In this document: positions 26,400 through 37,218 of the stretch, in pieces
Layout: every line of letters begins with the position of its first letter
Position numbering within the stretch: position 1 is the stretch's first letter
Assembly (NCBI GenBank): GCA_907165065.1
Contig: OU015541.1
Coordinates: 12,143,001 to 12,207,000, forward strand
From: Caprimulgus europaeus
Taxonomy: Eukaryota; Chordata; Aves; Caprimulgiformes; Caprimulgidae
DNA: 64,000 nucleotides
Reading direction: 5' to 3'
Made by a program: the position numbers and the translations under genes
The notes under the pieces: model-generated
Told to the model about the DNA's origin: nothing
The model's input: the letters and a program-made list of their open reading frames with translations, nothing else
The model's database searches: none

Positions 26400-26960
26400 C
26401 TACAGTTTGCAAATAGAAAGGGAATGAATTCTCTTAATGAATTATTCGGGATGCCATCAGCTTCACCTTGGGCCAAATTTCTCTTTCACGTGAGCAAACG
26501 CAGCTCCTCGTAAAGTTCACGGCACTTTTAACGGGAGGTCACGGCGGGGCTCGCCGGCACGTGCTCAAAGGGTTCCACTGGAGACTAATTTCCTTGGGAG
26601 CCTCTGTCAAATGGCTCAGATTTCTAATAAAAATGTTAACTTCCATAAAGGAAGAATGTACATTTAGAGTAGCTGATATTGCACACCCCAGCCCAGAAGT
26701 GTTTCATAAACCTGTTATAAAATGTTTGCTTGTGTCGGTTAAGTAATTAACAATATTCCAGCAGACCATCACCTACTATAATCTCATTTTCCTCACTGCA
26801 TGTGAGCTGGTGTGTATAAATACATAAAAATAATTAACTTTCTTGTCACTCGAAGCTGCGTGTGTGCACAGCTATCGCAACCAAACTCCAGCGAGTCAAA
26901 AGAATCACCCCATCTACGCAATACAACCATAATTAAACACTCAAGCCCTGTCATAACAGC
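26400..26960. promoter_or_regulatory. Candidate conserved non-coding block
   Basis: It contains closely packed motif-like words: TTTGCAAAT (octamer-like), CTTAATGAATTATTC, TTCACGTGAG (E-box), TAAGTAATTAACAATA and AAAATAATTAAC. It also has a CpG-rich stretch (TCACGGCGGGGCTCGCCGGC) unusual for the neighbourhood. No repeat signature was seen. This is an inference from texture only. Confidence 0.3.
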
Positions 26961-27044
26961 ACTCAGAGCTGAAAAGATCTGACATCCTTAGCACCAGTTC
27001 ACTTGGAAAAAAAAAGCATGTTGCAGAAGAAAGCTCACCCCTTT

Positions 27045-27117
27045 GAAGAGAAAAAGAGAGAGAAAGAAGGACGGAGAGAAAAAGGAGAGAAAGAAAGAAA
27101 GAAGGAAGGAAGGAAAA
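27045..27117. repeat. Purine-rich low-complexity tract
   Basis: About 73 bp of A and G with a single C, grading from AAAAAGAGAGAG into AAAGAAAGAAAG and GAAGGAAGGAAGG. It is a decayed compound microsatellite. Confidence 0.9.
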
Positions 27118-30100
27118 CTATTATTTTGCACAACAGAATATTGAATTCTTTGATTTCTTTATAATTTCTATATAATTTAGGATCTAAAATGCTTTCATTT
27201 TCATAGAAAATCCACTTGTAATTCACTACACTAGTTTGAATTTTCCCAGCTAGGTGTTCATTGATTACAAGGAAAGAAGAAGAATTCAAAACATCATTTA
27301 TTCCCTTTACACACACAGGAAGGTCAGTGCTTAATATTTGCATACAGACCTGGGTAGGTTTGAGGGCTTCCTCAGCACAGTCAGGGTGTCGCTGAGAAGA
27401 ATGATCTGATCTGGTCTAAGAACGTCTCTGGGGTGCCAGCCTCCCAGAAGATTGAAGAATATTACCCTGGTACAACTGTAAAAATAAAAAAGAAAAGTTC
27501 TGAGATTAAAAAGGAAAAGTAAATACTGTCGAATAGCAATGATAAATTGTATTTTACAATTATAACATCTATAACAGTTACTGTTTTTAAATTAATGGAG
27601 GAATTAAACTGAGTGAAAAATTAATAAAAAGCATAATTTCAAGGTCTCCAGACGGCTTTTTCCCCGGGAATCAAGCCCGGCTGCAGTGGAAAGCCCCAGA
27701 GCTCCATCTTGTGGCTTTTTTTGTTCTGAGGCAGGGAAAAGAATTAAAAATTAAAGTGATTTTGTTGTTAAATCACTTTAAAATGCAATTTCTTTTGCTG
27801 GCATCACACATAGAAGCAAGGCAGAGAGTAAAACCAGCCAACAAACTATTTTTTGCTCTATTTTGCTGTGCAATGTCATCTCCTTTTTTTGCTTAAGGAA
27901 AAATTCTCTGCTTTTTCCTAACCCACAGCCCATTGCAAATCCATTGCCAACAGTAGGACCTAAATTAAATAAATCTGTGGTCTGGAAGAGAAAGTTGCTG
28001 GGCTGGAGAAGGGCACAACAGAGAGCAGAGAGGCCACATAGCTCCCAGTTGAAACCAGTCTGCAGTTTTTGTGGCACAATTACTTCTTTCCCCACAAGTG
28101 CCTTCCTTAATCCCAAAAGAAAAAGGATATTTGGGCCAGGCCTCCTGCATCCCAGGCTCTGCAGTTATTTTCTACTTTTGTTATTTACCATTTTATGACC
28201 TTCACAGTAGGACACTGGAGAGTTTCTGAACCAAACGTTCTCATCTTGTACGGGAGCTGCGCCCACCATGGGGACGACCCCAGCTCTGCTTGCTCTTCTG
28301 CCTCCAACCTGCAACTTCTGCTGCTCATGAGAAGTTCCAGGGTGAATTTGTAGGTGCTATGGGGTAAAAGGGAGAGATGATAAAAGATAAATAAAAATTA
28401 AGAAGACACAACTCGCTTATCTGATGGAGAAAAGCTTCTAGCTCTCATAAAATGGGGCTCCTTCCATATTGCGACACACAGCTTTGCTGCGTTTGGAGAG
28501 GCAAGGCTCTGCTTAGACTTTTCTCAGGCACAGATAAAGCAGACAAGTCTGCTCCTGTAGACTTTTGTAACATGATTTTATTTTTTTTTTAATCCTGAAT
28601 CATTAACAGATAAATCCCAACTTAATCACTGTTTCCCCACTCTGGAATCCTCCTTAGGAGTCTATTGCTCCATTTCCCACAAGAAACCATGCTCAAAATT
28701 CCGATCTCCACTGTTCAGTCCAATCAAGGAGCATCACTGAAGATATCTTTTTGGGAGGCTCATAAATATTTGAGCCTCATTAATTTAAAATCAAGCTGGA
28801 AAAAAAAAAATAAGTGAGTTCTTGTAGAAACATCCCCACCACATGACAAAACAGGCAGCCCCAGACCTGGGATGCACTGTGCACCTTGCTGAAATACTTG
28901 CTGTGGAGAAGCAAATGGCTCTACAAATCTGCAAGGAGGTAAAGTGTCTGTTGCCTTCAGGTGACTCATTTGAAACTGGCCTGATGGCCACCAGGCTCAC
29001 TGTCATCAGGCAAGCTGTACAAAACCAGCCCTGCTCCAGCCACGGCTAATTCACACTCTGGGACACAGCTGTGGCAGGCGTGGATGTAGCCCAGGTAATT
29101 TGAATCCAGCTAAAGGAGGGACTGATTGCAGCTAAAAGAAGGAAGAAAGGGTGGTAATGAACTGCAAGCAGTCACCCAGCAGTGAAACCTCTCCCCTAAT
29201 GCTTTATTACCTGCACAAGTTACACCAAAACCAAGAAGGAGACCCTCAGAGTTAGTCAGATCCTATACATGGGTCTGCTGGATAAGATCAAGGTGCTGGA
29301 GAGAAAGAAGCCATCCTGCAAGGTCTGGTGCTGAGCAGCACATATAGACACATAGATGTTCTCCTTTCTGTCAGGCACAGTGGGGGTTCATTCCCCACTC
29401 TCCTCCATTGCCAGCCCCGGGGAGCCCTCAGCACCACGGAGGGCTGAGCAGAAGCAGGCAGGAGTCTCTGCTGTCCTTGGGAAGGTGGGAGGTCAGCCTG
29501 GGAACAGCTGGCTCACCCACAGCTAAAAATAATCAGCCTCTTCCTATATGTGATAGGAATCTTAGGAAACACATTGTCAAGTTCAGGGAAGGGCTAATGA
29601 CCGTTTCCCTAAATCCATTTGTCTTCTGGCACTAGGTCATGCAACCTTTACTCATCCTGGGACAGGACTTTGCTCCTCCAGGACTTCCACTGGCAATAAT
29701 GTCACTCTTCTGGATTAAAAAGAAAATACTGTATGGAAAGCAGTAGGAAGGAGCAGAAGGATGGGGTGCAGCTCCAGAGGTATTAGAGGACCTCTGCAGA
29801 ATAGTCAAGGCCACATTGCCAGCAACTTGAAGTCCACAATTAAGGAGAATGAAAGCAAAGCCGAGAGAAGTGAGACTGTAGATAGATCTAAGGGAAAAAG
29901 ACAGTAGCACTCAGAGAGGGAGGTTTTTTAAGAGGAAATATTTCAGAGCTACAAGGCAAAGGAGCCAAGGGGTGAGCAGGCAGCCAGGTTGCACCAGGAT
30001 GGTGTTTGCCAAGGCTTGGGAGGGAGAGAAAGCCCATGGAGGGGCTCAGAGTGAGAGTAGCAGGAGGAGGTGTTGCAGGTAGACGTGTCATGGGTGCCCT

Positions 30101-31477
30101 GGCAGGACAGGAGAGTATGAAAAGAAGAAAAAAATCATGTAAATTTGGGGTAAACGTGCAAATAGGATAACTAAACCATGCATATATTTGTATATCTCGT
30201 TCTCCAAGACTCACTTATACAATGGGCTGTATTTATATTTTAAAATACTTGCTGCCAATATAACTTGAGAGGATACAGGAGTTGACTGACATCTTATTTC
30301 TCTGTGTTTGCATTTTTTTGCCACACAGGGCATAATCTGGTTCTTAGGGAGTTAATGCACCTGCCATTCCAGTGCTGACAAGCAGTTTTTCAGGGAACAT
30401 GGAATTTTTCTTATTTATTTATTTATCTAAGGAGCCCTGAAGATTGTACTCGGGAGACTTCTCGAGTACTGCCAATAACTAGCAGGTACCAACACATGTA
30501 CGGTTTTGACTGCACTATGATTGATGGTGCTTATTTGTGGCTTGCTGCCTAAACCTCTCCTTTTGCTTTGCTCTGTGTCTGTCTCTCTCACTAGGGCTTT
30601 TTTTATGTGTGTGTAGGGTTTTTTTTAAATAATAAAGACACTTTAGCCATTTGGGTTGGGGGGAAGGAGGGGTGAGGTGGGGGAGAAATGATTTATCTGG
30701 TGCCTCTGGTGTCTTTGAGCTGCTCTATTCCATGGAGATTTTCAGAGCAGTGAGCGGTCAGTGGTGAGAAATTGAGACTTCTGGGCAGGGAGGACTTTGA
30801 GCTTTGGAGCTATGGACACAAAATGGCAAAACCCTGCAGGAGCACTGTTGGGGAGAAGCCATCTTCTGGATTTGGTCCTGCTTCCAGAGCCCACACCAAA
30901 CTTCTTCCTTCTCCAGAGTCAAGAGATCCAGCCAATTCCCACAGGTAAAAAGATCAGTCATCATTTCTCTACTCATCCTTCCCTGTCTTCACCTACCTGA
31001 AGCAGAGATTCTGAGGATGAGAAGTCCATAGAGGAGACACAAGGCTCTAGAAAACAGCAGAAACCTGTAAAATCCACCAGTACAACATTCACGTGCCCAT
31101 CCACCCTTTACAAACCTCCACACCACAACTGAACTGCTCTTAGCAGGCTTACAGTGAACCCAGACAGACCTCTGAGCTGGATGCTATTTCTCCTTCAATT
31201 CCATAGATGACTAATTGCTTTTATCACTTTTCTGAAGCCCCTCTACACCTGCACAGCACATTGGGGAGAGGCAGAGGAGTGTTTTCCATTTCCCTCGCAC
31301 ACAGGTTAACCTGCTATTTTTCTTTCAAAGGAAGAAAATTGATCTGATGAAAGCTTAAGCATGAAGTGCCTGGCAACAAGACAGAAATAGCAATAGGTCT
31401 ACCAGGAGATCATTTTGTCTTTGCATAGCTGAATCCAGCCAGAAGTCACTGCTTTGCTCTGTGCAGCCATATGGGAG
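27118..31477. other. Unique non-coding sequence
   Basis: No gene was recognised. Frames up to about 112 codons (27778-28116 minus, 27863-28198 plus, 29888-30214 minus) overlap each other and have no domain. A poly-T run lies at about 28581-28591. A 20-codon open frame with a strong start context at 28268-28330 is listed separately. Confidence 0.45.
28268..28330 (+). other. Micro-ORF with strong Kozak context
   Basis: ATG at 28268 sits in GCGCCCACCATGG, close to the ideal vertebrate start context. It opens a 20-codon frame beginning MGTTPALLALLPP and ending CCS before TGA. The N-terminus is hydrophobic like the start of a signal peptide, but the frame closes at once and no promoter or splice donor precedes the stop. 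Chance is the likeliest explanation. It would matter only if a transcript starts upstream. Confidence 0.12.
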
Positions 31478-31612
31478 CTATTCACACCGGCACGGTCGAA
31501 GCACGGCACGTGGCACAGCCTCTGCACCAAACGAGATGAGCCACAAATGAAGACCCAAAGCCTCCAGCTTTGAGAAGTTCAAAGCCCTTGACACCTCATC
31601 CACAAGGCGAGC
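31478..31612 (-). other. Candidate terminal exon (weak)
   Basis: On the minus strand a good-looking splice acceptor, TTTTGATTTCCTTGCAG, ends at 31613. It is followed by 44 open codons (ARLVDEVSRALNFSKLEALG near the start, PRAVLRPCRCE at the end) and a stop. I recognise no protein family. The tract before the AG is T-rich and the segment is CpG-bearing, unlike most of the surrounding sequence. No upstream exon was identified, and the plus-strand minisatellite lies about 100 bp upstream of the acceptor in the sense of transcription. It could be a real last exon, a lncRNA exon or chance. Confidence 0.15.
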
Positions 31613-31716
31613 CTGCAAGGAAATCAAAAGCCAAATGAATTTCAACCAGATACAGGGACGCCTATTTCCGACACTTTGGACAAAGAGATCTCCGTGTGAA
31701 CGCTCACATGTGGCAC

Positions 31717-32531
31717 ACATCAGGTACCCATGAGGTACACACACATCAGGTACATGAGGTACACACACATCAGGTACAGGAGGTACACACACATCAGGTA
31801 CAGGAGGTACACACACACCAGGTACACAGGAGGTACACACACATCAGGTACAGGAGGTACACACACATCAGGTACAGGAGGTACACACACATCAGGTACA
31901 CAGGAGGTACACACACATCAGGTACAGGAGGTACACACACATCAGGTACACAGGAGGTACACACACATCAGGTACACAGGAGGTACACACACATCAGGTA
32001 CATGAGGTACACACACATCAGGTACACAGGAGGTACACACACATCAGGTACATGAGGTACACACACATCAGGTACACGAGGTACATACACATCAGGTACA
32101 CGAGGTACACACACATCAGGTACCTATGAGGTACACACACATCAGGTACATGAGGTACACACACATCAGGTACACGAGGTACACACACATCAGGTACACA
32201 GGAAGTACACACACATCAGGTACACACACACATCAGGTACACAAGGTACACACACATCAGGTACACAGGAGGGACACACACATCAGGTACCCAGGAGGTA
32301 CACACACATCAGGTACACAGGAGGTACACACACATCAGGTACATGAGGTACACACACATCAGGTACACAGGAGGTACACACACATCAGGTACATGAGGTA
32401 CACACACATCAGGTACACAGGAGGTACACACACATCAGGTACAGGAGGTACACACACACCAGGTACACAGGAGGTACACACACATCAGGTACATGAGGTA
32501 CACACACATCAGGTACACAGGAGGTACACAT
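31717..32531. repeat. GTAC-rich minisatellite, 24/26-bp units, about 33 copies
   Basis: Each unit joins a nearly constant half, AGGTACACACACATC, to a variable half of 9 or 11 bases: AGGTACAGG, AGGTACATG, AGGTACACG or AGGTACACAGG, with rarer AGGTACCCATG, AGGTACCTATG and AGGTACCCAGG. Units are therefore 24 or 26 bp. About 33 are present by hand count, one lacking the variable half near 32219-32235. Variants ACC for ATC in the constant half occur at about 31818 and 32459. Because units hold no stop in several frames, long His/Thr/Gln/Val-rich or Val/Cys/Pro-rich frames appear on both strands; these are not genes. Confidence 0.97.
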
Positions 32532-33855
32532 GGTGCCACCAGCACTTGCTGCCACATCCCCTAAGCACGGGGCAAACCAGCTGTACGTGATGCTGTGCTG
32601 CTGTCTGTAGCTGGTTTTGTTTTACCCCGAGCAGTGAATGCCCACAGGGTGGTGTGGGGCTGGCTGGTGAGCTGGGAGATGCACCAGTGTGTGTCATTGC
32701 TGGCCAGGGTGTCCACAGCACGGCAGGAAAAGACAAGATGAATCCCTTATCTAGGTTACAGTGGAATTCAACCTTGAGTAACCACCCTCTCTCTGGGGCT
32801 GAAGTAACACCACAGACCAGGTCTGAAGGGAAAAGGTGAAGGAGAGGTGATTTCCCACATCATTGGCTTTAAAGTGGCACTGAAATGCATCTACATGTGG
32901 AGAAAAGGGAAAACACAAGCACGTGTCTCCCAGCAATGAGCTGAGCACCACTGACCCTGTACAGCATCATTCCCAGAGCAGAGGAAAACTGCAGAGCACA
33001 CAGCAGACCCCTGGTCTGGATTTACAAGTATTTAAGCCCAGGAAAGACAAGATGTTCTTCCCACACCTTTGTAAGGCAGGAGTGACTCCAGGGCTAGCAC
33101 AGTGCCTCAAATACAAGCTCATGAACAAGCAAAACATCAAGTTACATGTCACAAAAACCTAATGAGAAGCATGAAATGTATATATAAGCCCACTACCCCT
33201 CCTCAGCCCCATGCTCCACACCACAGCTTCTCAGTGTCACCACCCAGAGTCCCCAGAGTGGTTTTTTTTCCAGCACAGCAGCTTCAGCTGATGAGGAGTT
33301 GATTAAATCACACAAAAACTCTGGGCATCCACCTAGATAGAGCTGTTAGAGTCCCTTGAGATAAAGTTATTGCCCACCACCCCAGGCTGCCTACATCAGG
33401 GGAAGGCATTGCCCACGCTGCTCAGGGTCGTAGCTACAAACTCCCCCTCAGGCACCGGCTCAGGAAGGTGCTGGGCTCCTGCTTCCCACGCAGGTGCTGG
33501 ACCTTCCTAAAGTCACCCCAAAATTGGGTATCCCTGGGGTAGGGGCAAGACTTTAACCTGGAAGTGTACCCTGCACAGACCTGTAAACTTCTCCCGAATG
33601 TGTGTGCTGGTGCCTGACCGGGATGGCTGCAGCACGGTCCAACAGTCCCACCTGCAGGGAAGAGGGGGAGATGCAGCAGGTGCCTGGTGGCCAGGAGCGC
33701 TGGGACTCCAGCCAGAGCAGTGGGCTTCAGCTCCCACAGCTGAGGTACCAGCTGCCTTTCCTCACTTGAAAACAGGTTAATGAGAAGGATGCTTTAAAAA
33801 ACAAAACCACAACAGCAAAGCAGTCTTTAAAACTTGCAAAAACATCCGAGGAACC
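32532..33855. other. Unique non-coding sequence
   Basis: No gene was recognised. Sequence is somewhat GC-richer (33380-33740) than the window average, without CpG clustering. Short frames of 60-80 codons overlap on both strands and match nothing known to me. Confidence 0.5.
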
Positions 33856-34127
33856 TGTCCTGGTTTTTAGCTGGGACAGAGCTGTGTTTCTTTTCAGCAG
33901 CTAGAGTAGCTCTGTGTTTTGGTTTCAGCTGGGGTTGGTTAGGAGATAAGTGCTGAGAACATCTCAATGTTTGCATCTTTGTCACTGGAGGTTGAAGGAC
34001 TTTGTGTTTTGTCAGTCTACAAGTGCAAGATCTAAGGGGGAGAAGAATATTTAAATTAATACATTAAACTGGCATTTGGATATGCCAGTGGGATATTCAA
34101 TTTCATATAACATCATCTTCAGTATTT
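33856..34127 (+). mobile_element. Endogenous retrovirus LTR, 5' part only
   Basis: It starts TGTCCTGGTTTTTAGCTGGG and matches the minus-strand LTR at 42252-42872 over its first 270 bases. Shared landmarks in order are GTCACTGGAGGTTGAAG, AAGGGGGAGA.GAATATTTAAATTAATA, GGCATTT.GATATGCCA and CATATAACATCA. At about 34127 the match ends abruptly and the sequence continues as minus-strand CR1. The downstream half of the LTR is missing. No internal retroviral sequence or second LTR adjoins it. Confidence 0.85.
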
Positions 34128-34486
34128 TGACCTTGAATGTTTCCAGGGATGGGGCTACTACCACCTCTCTGGGCAACCTGGGCCAGTGTTTCACCACACT
34201 CATTGTAAAAAATTTCCTCCTTATATCTAGTCTGAATCTCACCTCTTTTAACTTAAAACCATCACCCCTTGTCCTGTCACTATGGGACCTGCTAAAAAGT
34301 CTGTCCCCATCTTTCTTACAGACCCCCTTCAAGTACTGAAAGACCACAACAAGGGCTACCCAAAGCCTTCACTTCTCCAGGTTGAACAACTCCAGCTCTC
34401 TCAGCCTCTCTCCATGGCAGAGCTGTTCCATCCCTCTGATCATTTTTGTGACCTCCTCTGGACCCATTCCAACAGGTCCATATTTT
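34128..34486 (-). mobile_element. CR1 LINE fragment lacking its 3' end
   Basis: The minus strand encodes the C-terminal part of CR1 ORF2 with FQYLKGVCKKDGDRLF, SDRTRGDG, RKFFTMSVVKHWPRLPREVV and APSLETFK in order (frame 34051-34347). It then runs directly into the LTR, so the last codons of that frame are LTR-derived. The remainder (34320-34486) covers more upstream ORF2 sequence with frameshifts. CR1 copies normally keep the 3' end and lose the 5' end. Loss of the 3' tail here means it was removed after insertion. Confidence 0.88.
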
Positions 34487-35589
34487 CCTGATTTTATTTT
34501 CCTGGTGAAAGTTGTCTCCTGGACAGAGAATTTCTCTGTAGCATTGAAACAGCCATAGCAAGCCAGTTCATTACAAACTATGAGATTTATCCCACTAATA
34601 AACCATTTCAGAACTGTGAATGAAAGGCATTTGTAAACTTCAGTTTAAGACATCGTGTTCTCATCAACCCAGATTGCAGCAGGGTAACCACAGGTCCTCC
34701 AGAGAAGATGAGTCAGTTTCTTATCTGGTTTATTGTCACTCATGGAATGATAGGTAAGAGGAAGCAGACAGTAAACCTGGTGGCAGTAGGATCAGCTCAC
34801 CCACCTACCAAGGGTCCTAGTGGGGCAGGAGGGGACTCCTCAGTGGTTGCCAGTCACCTCAGAAGACCACGTGCAACACTGACATCCCACTGGTGGTGCA
34901 CACATGGTCATGGGCAGGTTTTGGGACAATCCCCTTTTTAAGGCTATAGACACTCTGCCTGGTCTGTACAACACCTACAAGTGATCTGGAAAGGTTCATT
35001 CCAGGAGAAGGAAAGCTGGGCTTTGTTAGCTTTTCCATATTTTAGCAAAAGAAGCTACCTCTAATTAACATTTTAACAGCAAAGTCACTTACTGAATTAA
35101 AGGCTGTCAGGTGTCCAGGGAGCCCAGGTTATTTATCCTGGATCCCACCTGGGATTTTTGCTACTGGTGTTATTTGGTACACCAGGAAACACCTTCATCA
35201 GTCACTGGGAAATAGCCCTGCAAGAGATCCATAGGTGAAATCTTCCTGCATCCCAGTTCCTGATCTGAAAAACACAAAATAAACACTTGTTTTCTTTTGC
35301 CCTGCTGATTTAAACCGTACAGTTTGTCTGGCAGGGACACTGTCTCTTGCTGTTCTTGATAACATCGAGTCCTGATCTCAGGTGGGGTCTGTGGAGCAGG
35401 CTGCATGTAGTGAGATGGCAATCAGAGCCTGTGATCCTAACCTCAAGAAGGGTTATATTTTCCCTATCCTCTATCTCAGTATCAGCACGCTAACGGGACA
35501 GCCAGCCCAAATTCTACTCCTCTTCTGCTAAACTTGTAAAAGTGGAAAAGGACACATGTGCTTAGTTTTAAAAGGTGGGAAGAAAAAGG
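34487..35589. other. Unique non-coding sequence
   Basis: No gene, RNA or repeat family was recognised between the two CR1 fragments. Confidence 0.5.
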
Positions 35590-35940
35590 TGGGGACCTTA
35601 TTAACGTTTATAAGTATGTGAAGGGTGAGTGTGAGGAGGATGGAGCCAGGCTCTTCACAGTGATGTCAATGATAGGACAAGGGGCAATGGGTGTCAGCTG
35701 GAACACAGGAGGTTCCACTTAAATTTGAGAAAGAACTTCTTTCCTGTGAGGGTGACAGAGCCCTGGGACAGGCTGACCAGGGAGGGTGTGGAGTCTCCTT
35801 CTCTGGAGACATTCAAGACCCACCTGGACGCCTTCCTGTGTGATCTCATCTGGGTGTTCCTGCTCTGGCAGGGGGTTGGACTGGATGAGCTTTCGAGGTC
35901 CCTTCCAATCCCTGACACTCTGTGATTCTGTGATTCTGTG
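35590..35940 (+). mobile_element. CR1 LINE 3' end, same type as 7980-8450
   Basis: A 5'-truncated CR1 copy. It begins within ORF2 at GGGGACCTTATTAACG and keeps the tail GGGGTTGGACTGGATGAGC, AGGTCCCTTCCAATCCC and CTGTGATTCTGTGATTCTG. It is nearly identical to 7980-8450 over the shared part, including the words TGGAGCCAGGCTCTTCACAG and GACACTCTGTGATT. A 1-base deletion (GATGTCAATG against GATGTCCAATG) breaks the reading frame near 35669. The shared differences from the older copy at 51948 place the two in one younger subfamily. Confidence 0.95.
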
Positions 35941-37098
35941 AAGAAATAGCCACAGGGACACCAGTGGCAGCTTGCAGCACGTGAAGTGTTGTTTGGGGAC
36001 AGGGCAGCTCCAGAAAAAGGGACAAGTTTCTTTAGCTGTTAATTTGTGGTGCTTCCCCGAAAACCACCAGCACAATGAACCTAAATAGCTGCAGCCACAG
36101 CATTCACTGCGCATTGTGGCATCTGTGAAAGTGCTGACAGGGACAGCTGACAACCGCTCTGCAGGGTAATTCACACCATAACATCATCTCCCAGGCACTT
36201 GGATTTCTCATTGGAAAATGATGGGATGCTTTTTTGGAAATCCAGTGCCAATTTATTGATACACAGCCTGCTCCAAATAATGAGGCCTCTGGCCAATTAG
36301 CTTAATTTTTAAAAAAAATTATCATGTAAGGTTTGTCTCAACTCTTTCACTCACCATGTTAAAAGTCAGTGAATCCTTCAGCTGTAAGAAATGTGTTTAT
36401 TTTATCATCTATCCCTCTCTCCCCACGTGAGTAACTCACTCCCTGTGTAACATTCCTCTGACTCCAGCCTGCTCGCTTCTGGATTTCTGTCCTGAGCAGT
36501 TTTATTTGCTAAACCCTACATCAAGGCATAGCAATGGAAAATTCTAACACTCAATAAACTCTTTTTAGTTCCTTTCACAATATAAAATACATCTAGAGGT
36601 CAGAGCCTAGCAGTGATCTAACTCTTTATTGAATAGATCAACCTGAGATATTCCTCACATAAAATATTTCACTTTACCTAGTCTGCTGCCTCTTTGAACA
36701 CAGTTGTAAAACACAAGTGTTATTCCCAGCTTAAGTTCATAAGCAGCACTGATTTCCCAGTATCAAGCCCTATATGGGATTTGCCACATCAAATTAGACT
36801 TCTGTCTCACTAGATTTTAAATCCAATATAGGTGACCAAAAAAAAAAAATCCACAATACACGAGGCCTTCAAAGCCCAGGCTCTGCTACCAGCTACCAAG
36901 ACTGGATTAGTCCCAGCTGTATCTGACACCTACCATCAAGGAGGTAGGGTGAAGCCTCAGTGCTATAAAGGCACCAAACAGCACAGGACAGGACACCGGT
37001 GCCCTCTTGTCCAGCTGTAAATCCAGTGCTGGGATCAACCCAGCTCCAGCACACAAAACTATAAAGGTGATGATGGTCATAAGGCTATCTAGCTAGCA
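35941..37098. other. Unique non-coding sequence with one enhancer-like patch
   Basis: No gene was recognised. The part at about 36180-36350 is AT-rich and contains GTGCCAATTTATTGATAC and GGCCAATTAGCTTAATTTTT, reminiscent of conserved enhancer sequence, but this cannot be confirmed here. Confidence 0.35.
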
Positions 37099-37218
37099 TA
37101 AAATAAAATAAAATAAAATAAAATAAAATAAAATAAAATAAAATAAAATAAAATAAAATAAAATAAAATAAAATAAAATAAAATAAAATAAAATAAAATA
37201 AAATATAAAATAAAATAA
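37099..37218. repeat. (AAAAT)n microsatellite, about 120 bp
   Basis: About 20 uninterrupted units of TAAAA up to 37203, then slightly degenerate copies (AAATATAAAATAAAATAATAA). The minus-strand frame through it (FILFYF... pattern) is only the repeat translated. The length and purity predict polymorphism. Confidence 0.97.

Noticed and set aside
31717-32531. Possible CRISPR-like array of regular direct repeats
   Set aside because: Units abut with no unique spacers, the constant half is a CA-rich word, and the host is a vertebrate. It is a minisatellite.
31696-32590. Long His/Thr/Gln/Val-rich open frames through the array on both strands
   Set aside because: They exist only because the 24/26-bp units contain no stops in those frames; no start context, splice sites or unique flanking coding sequence supports a gene.
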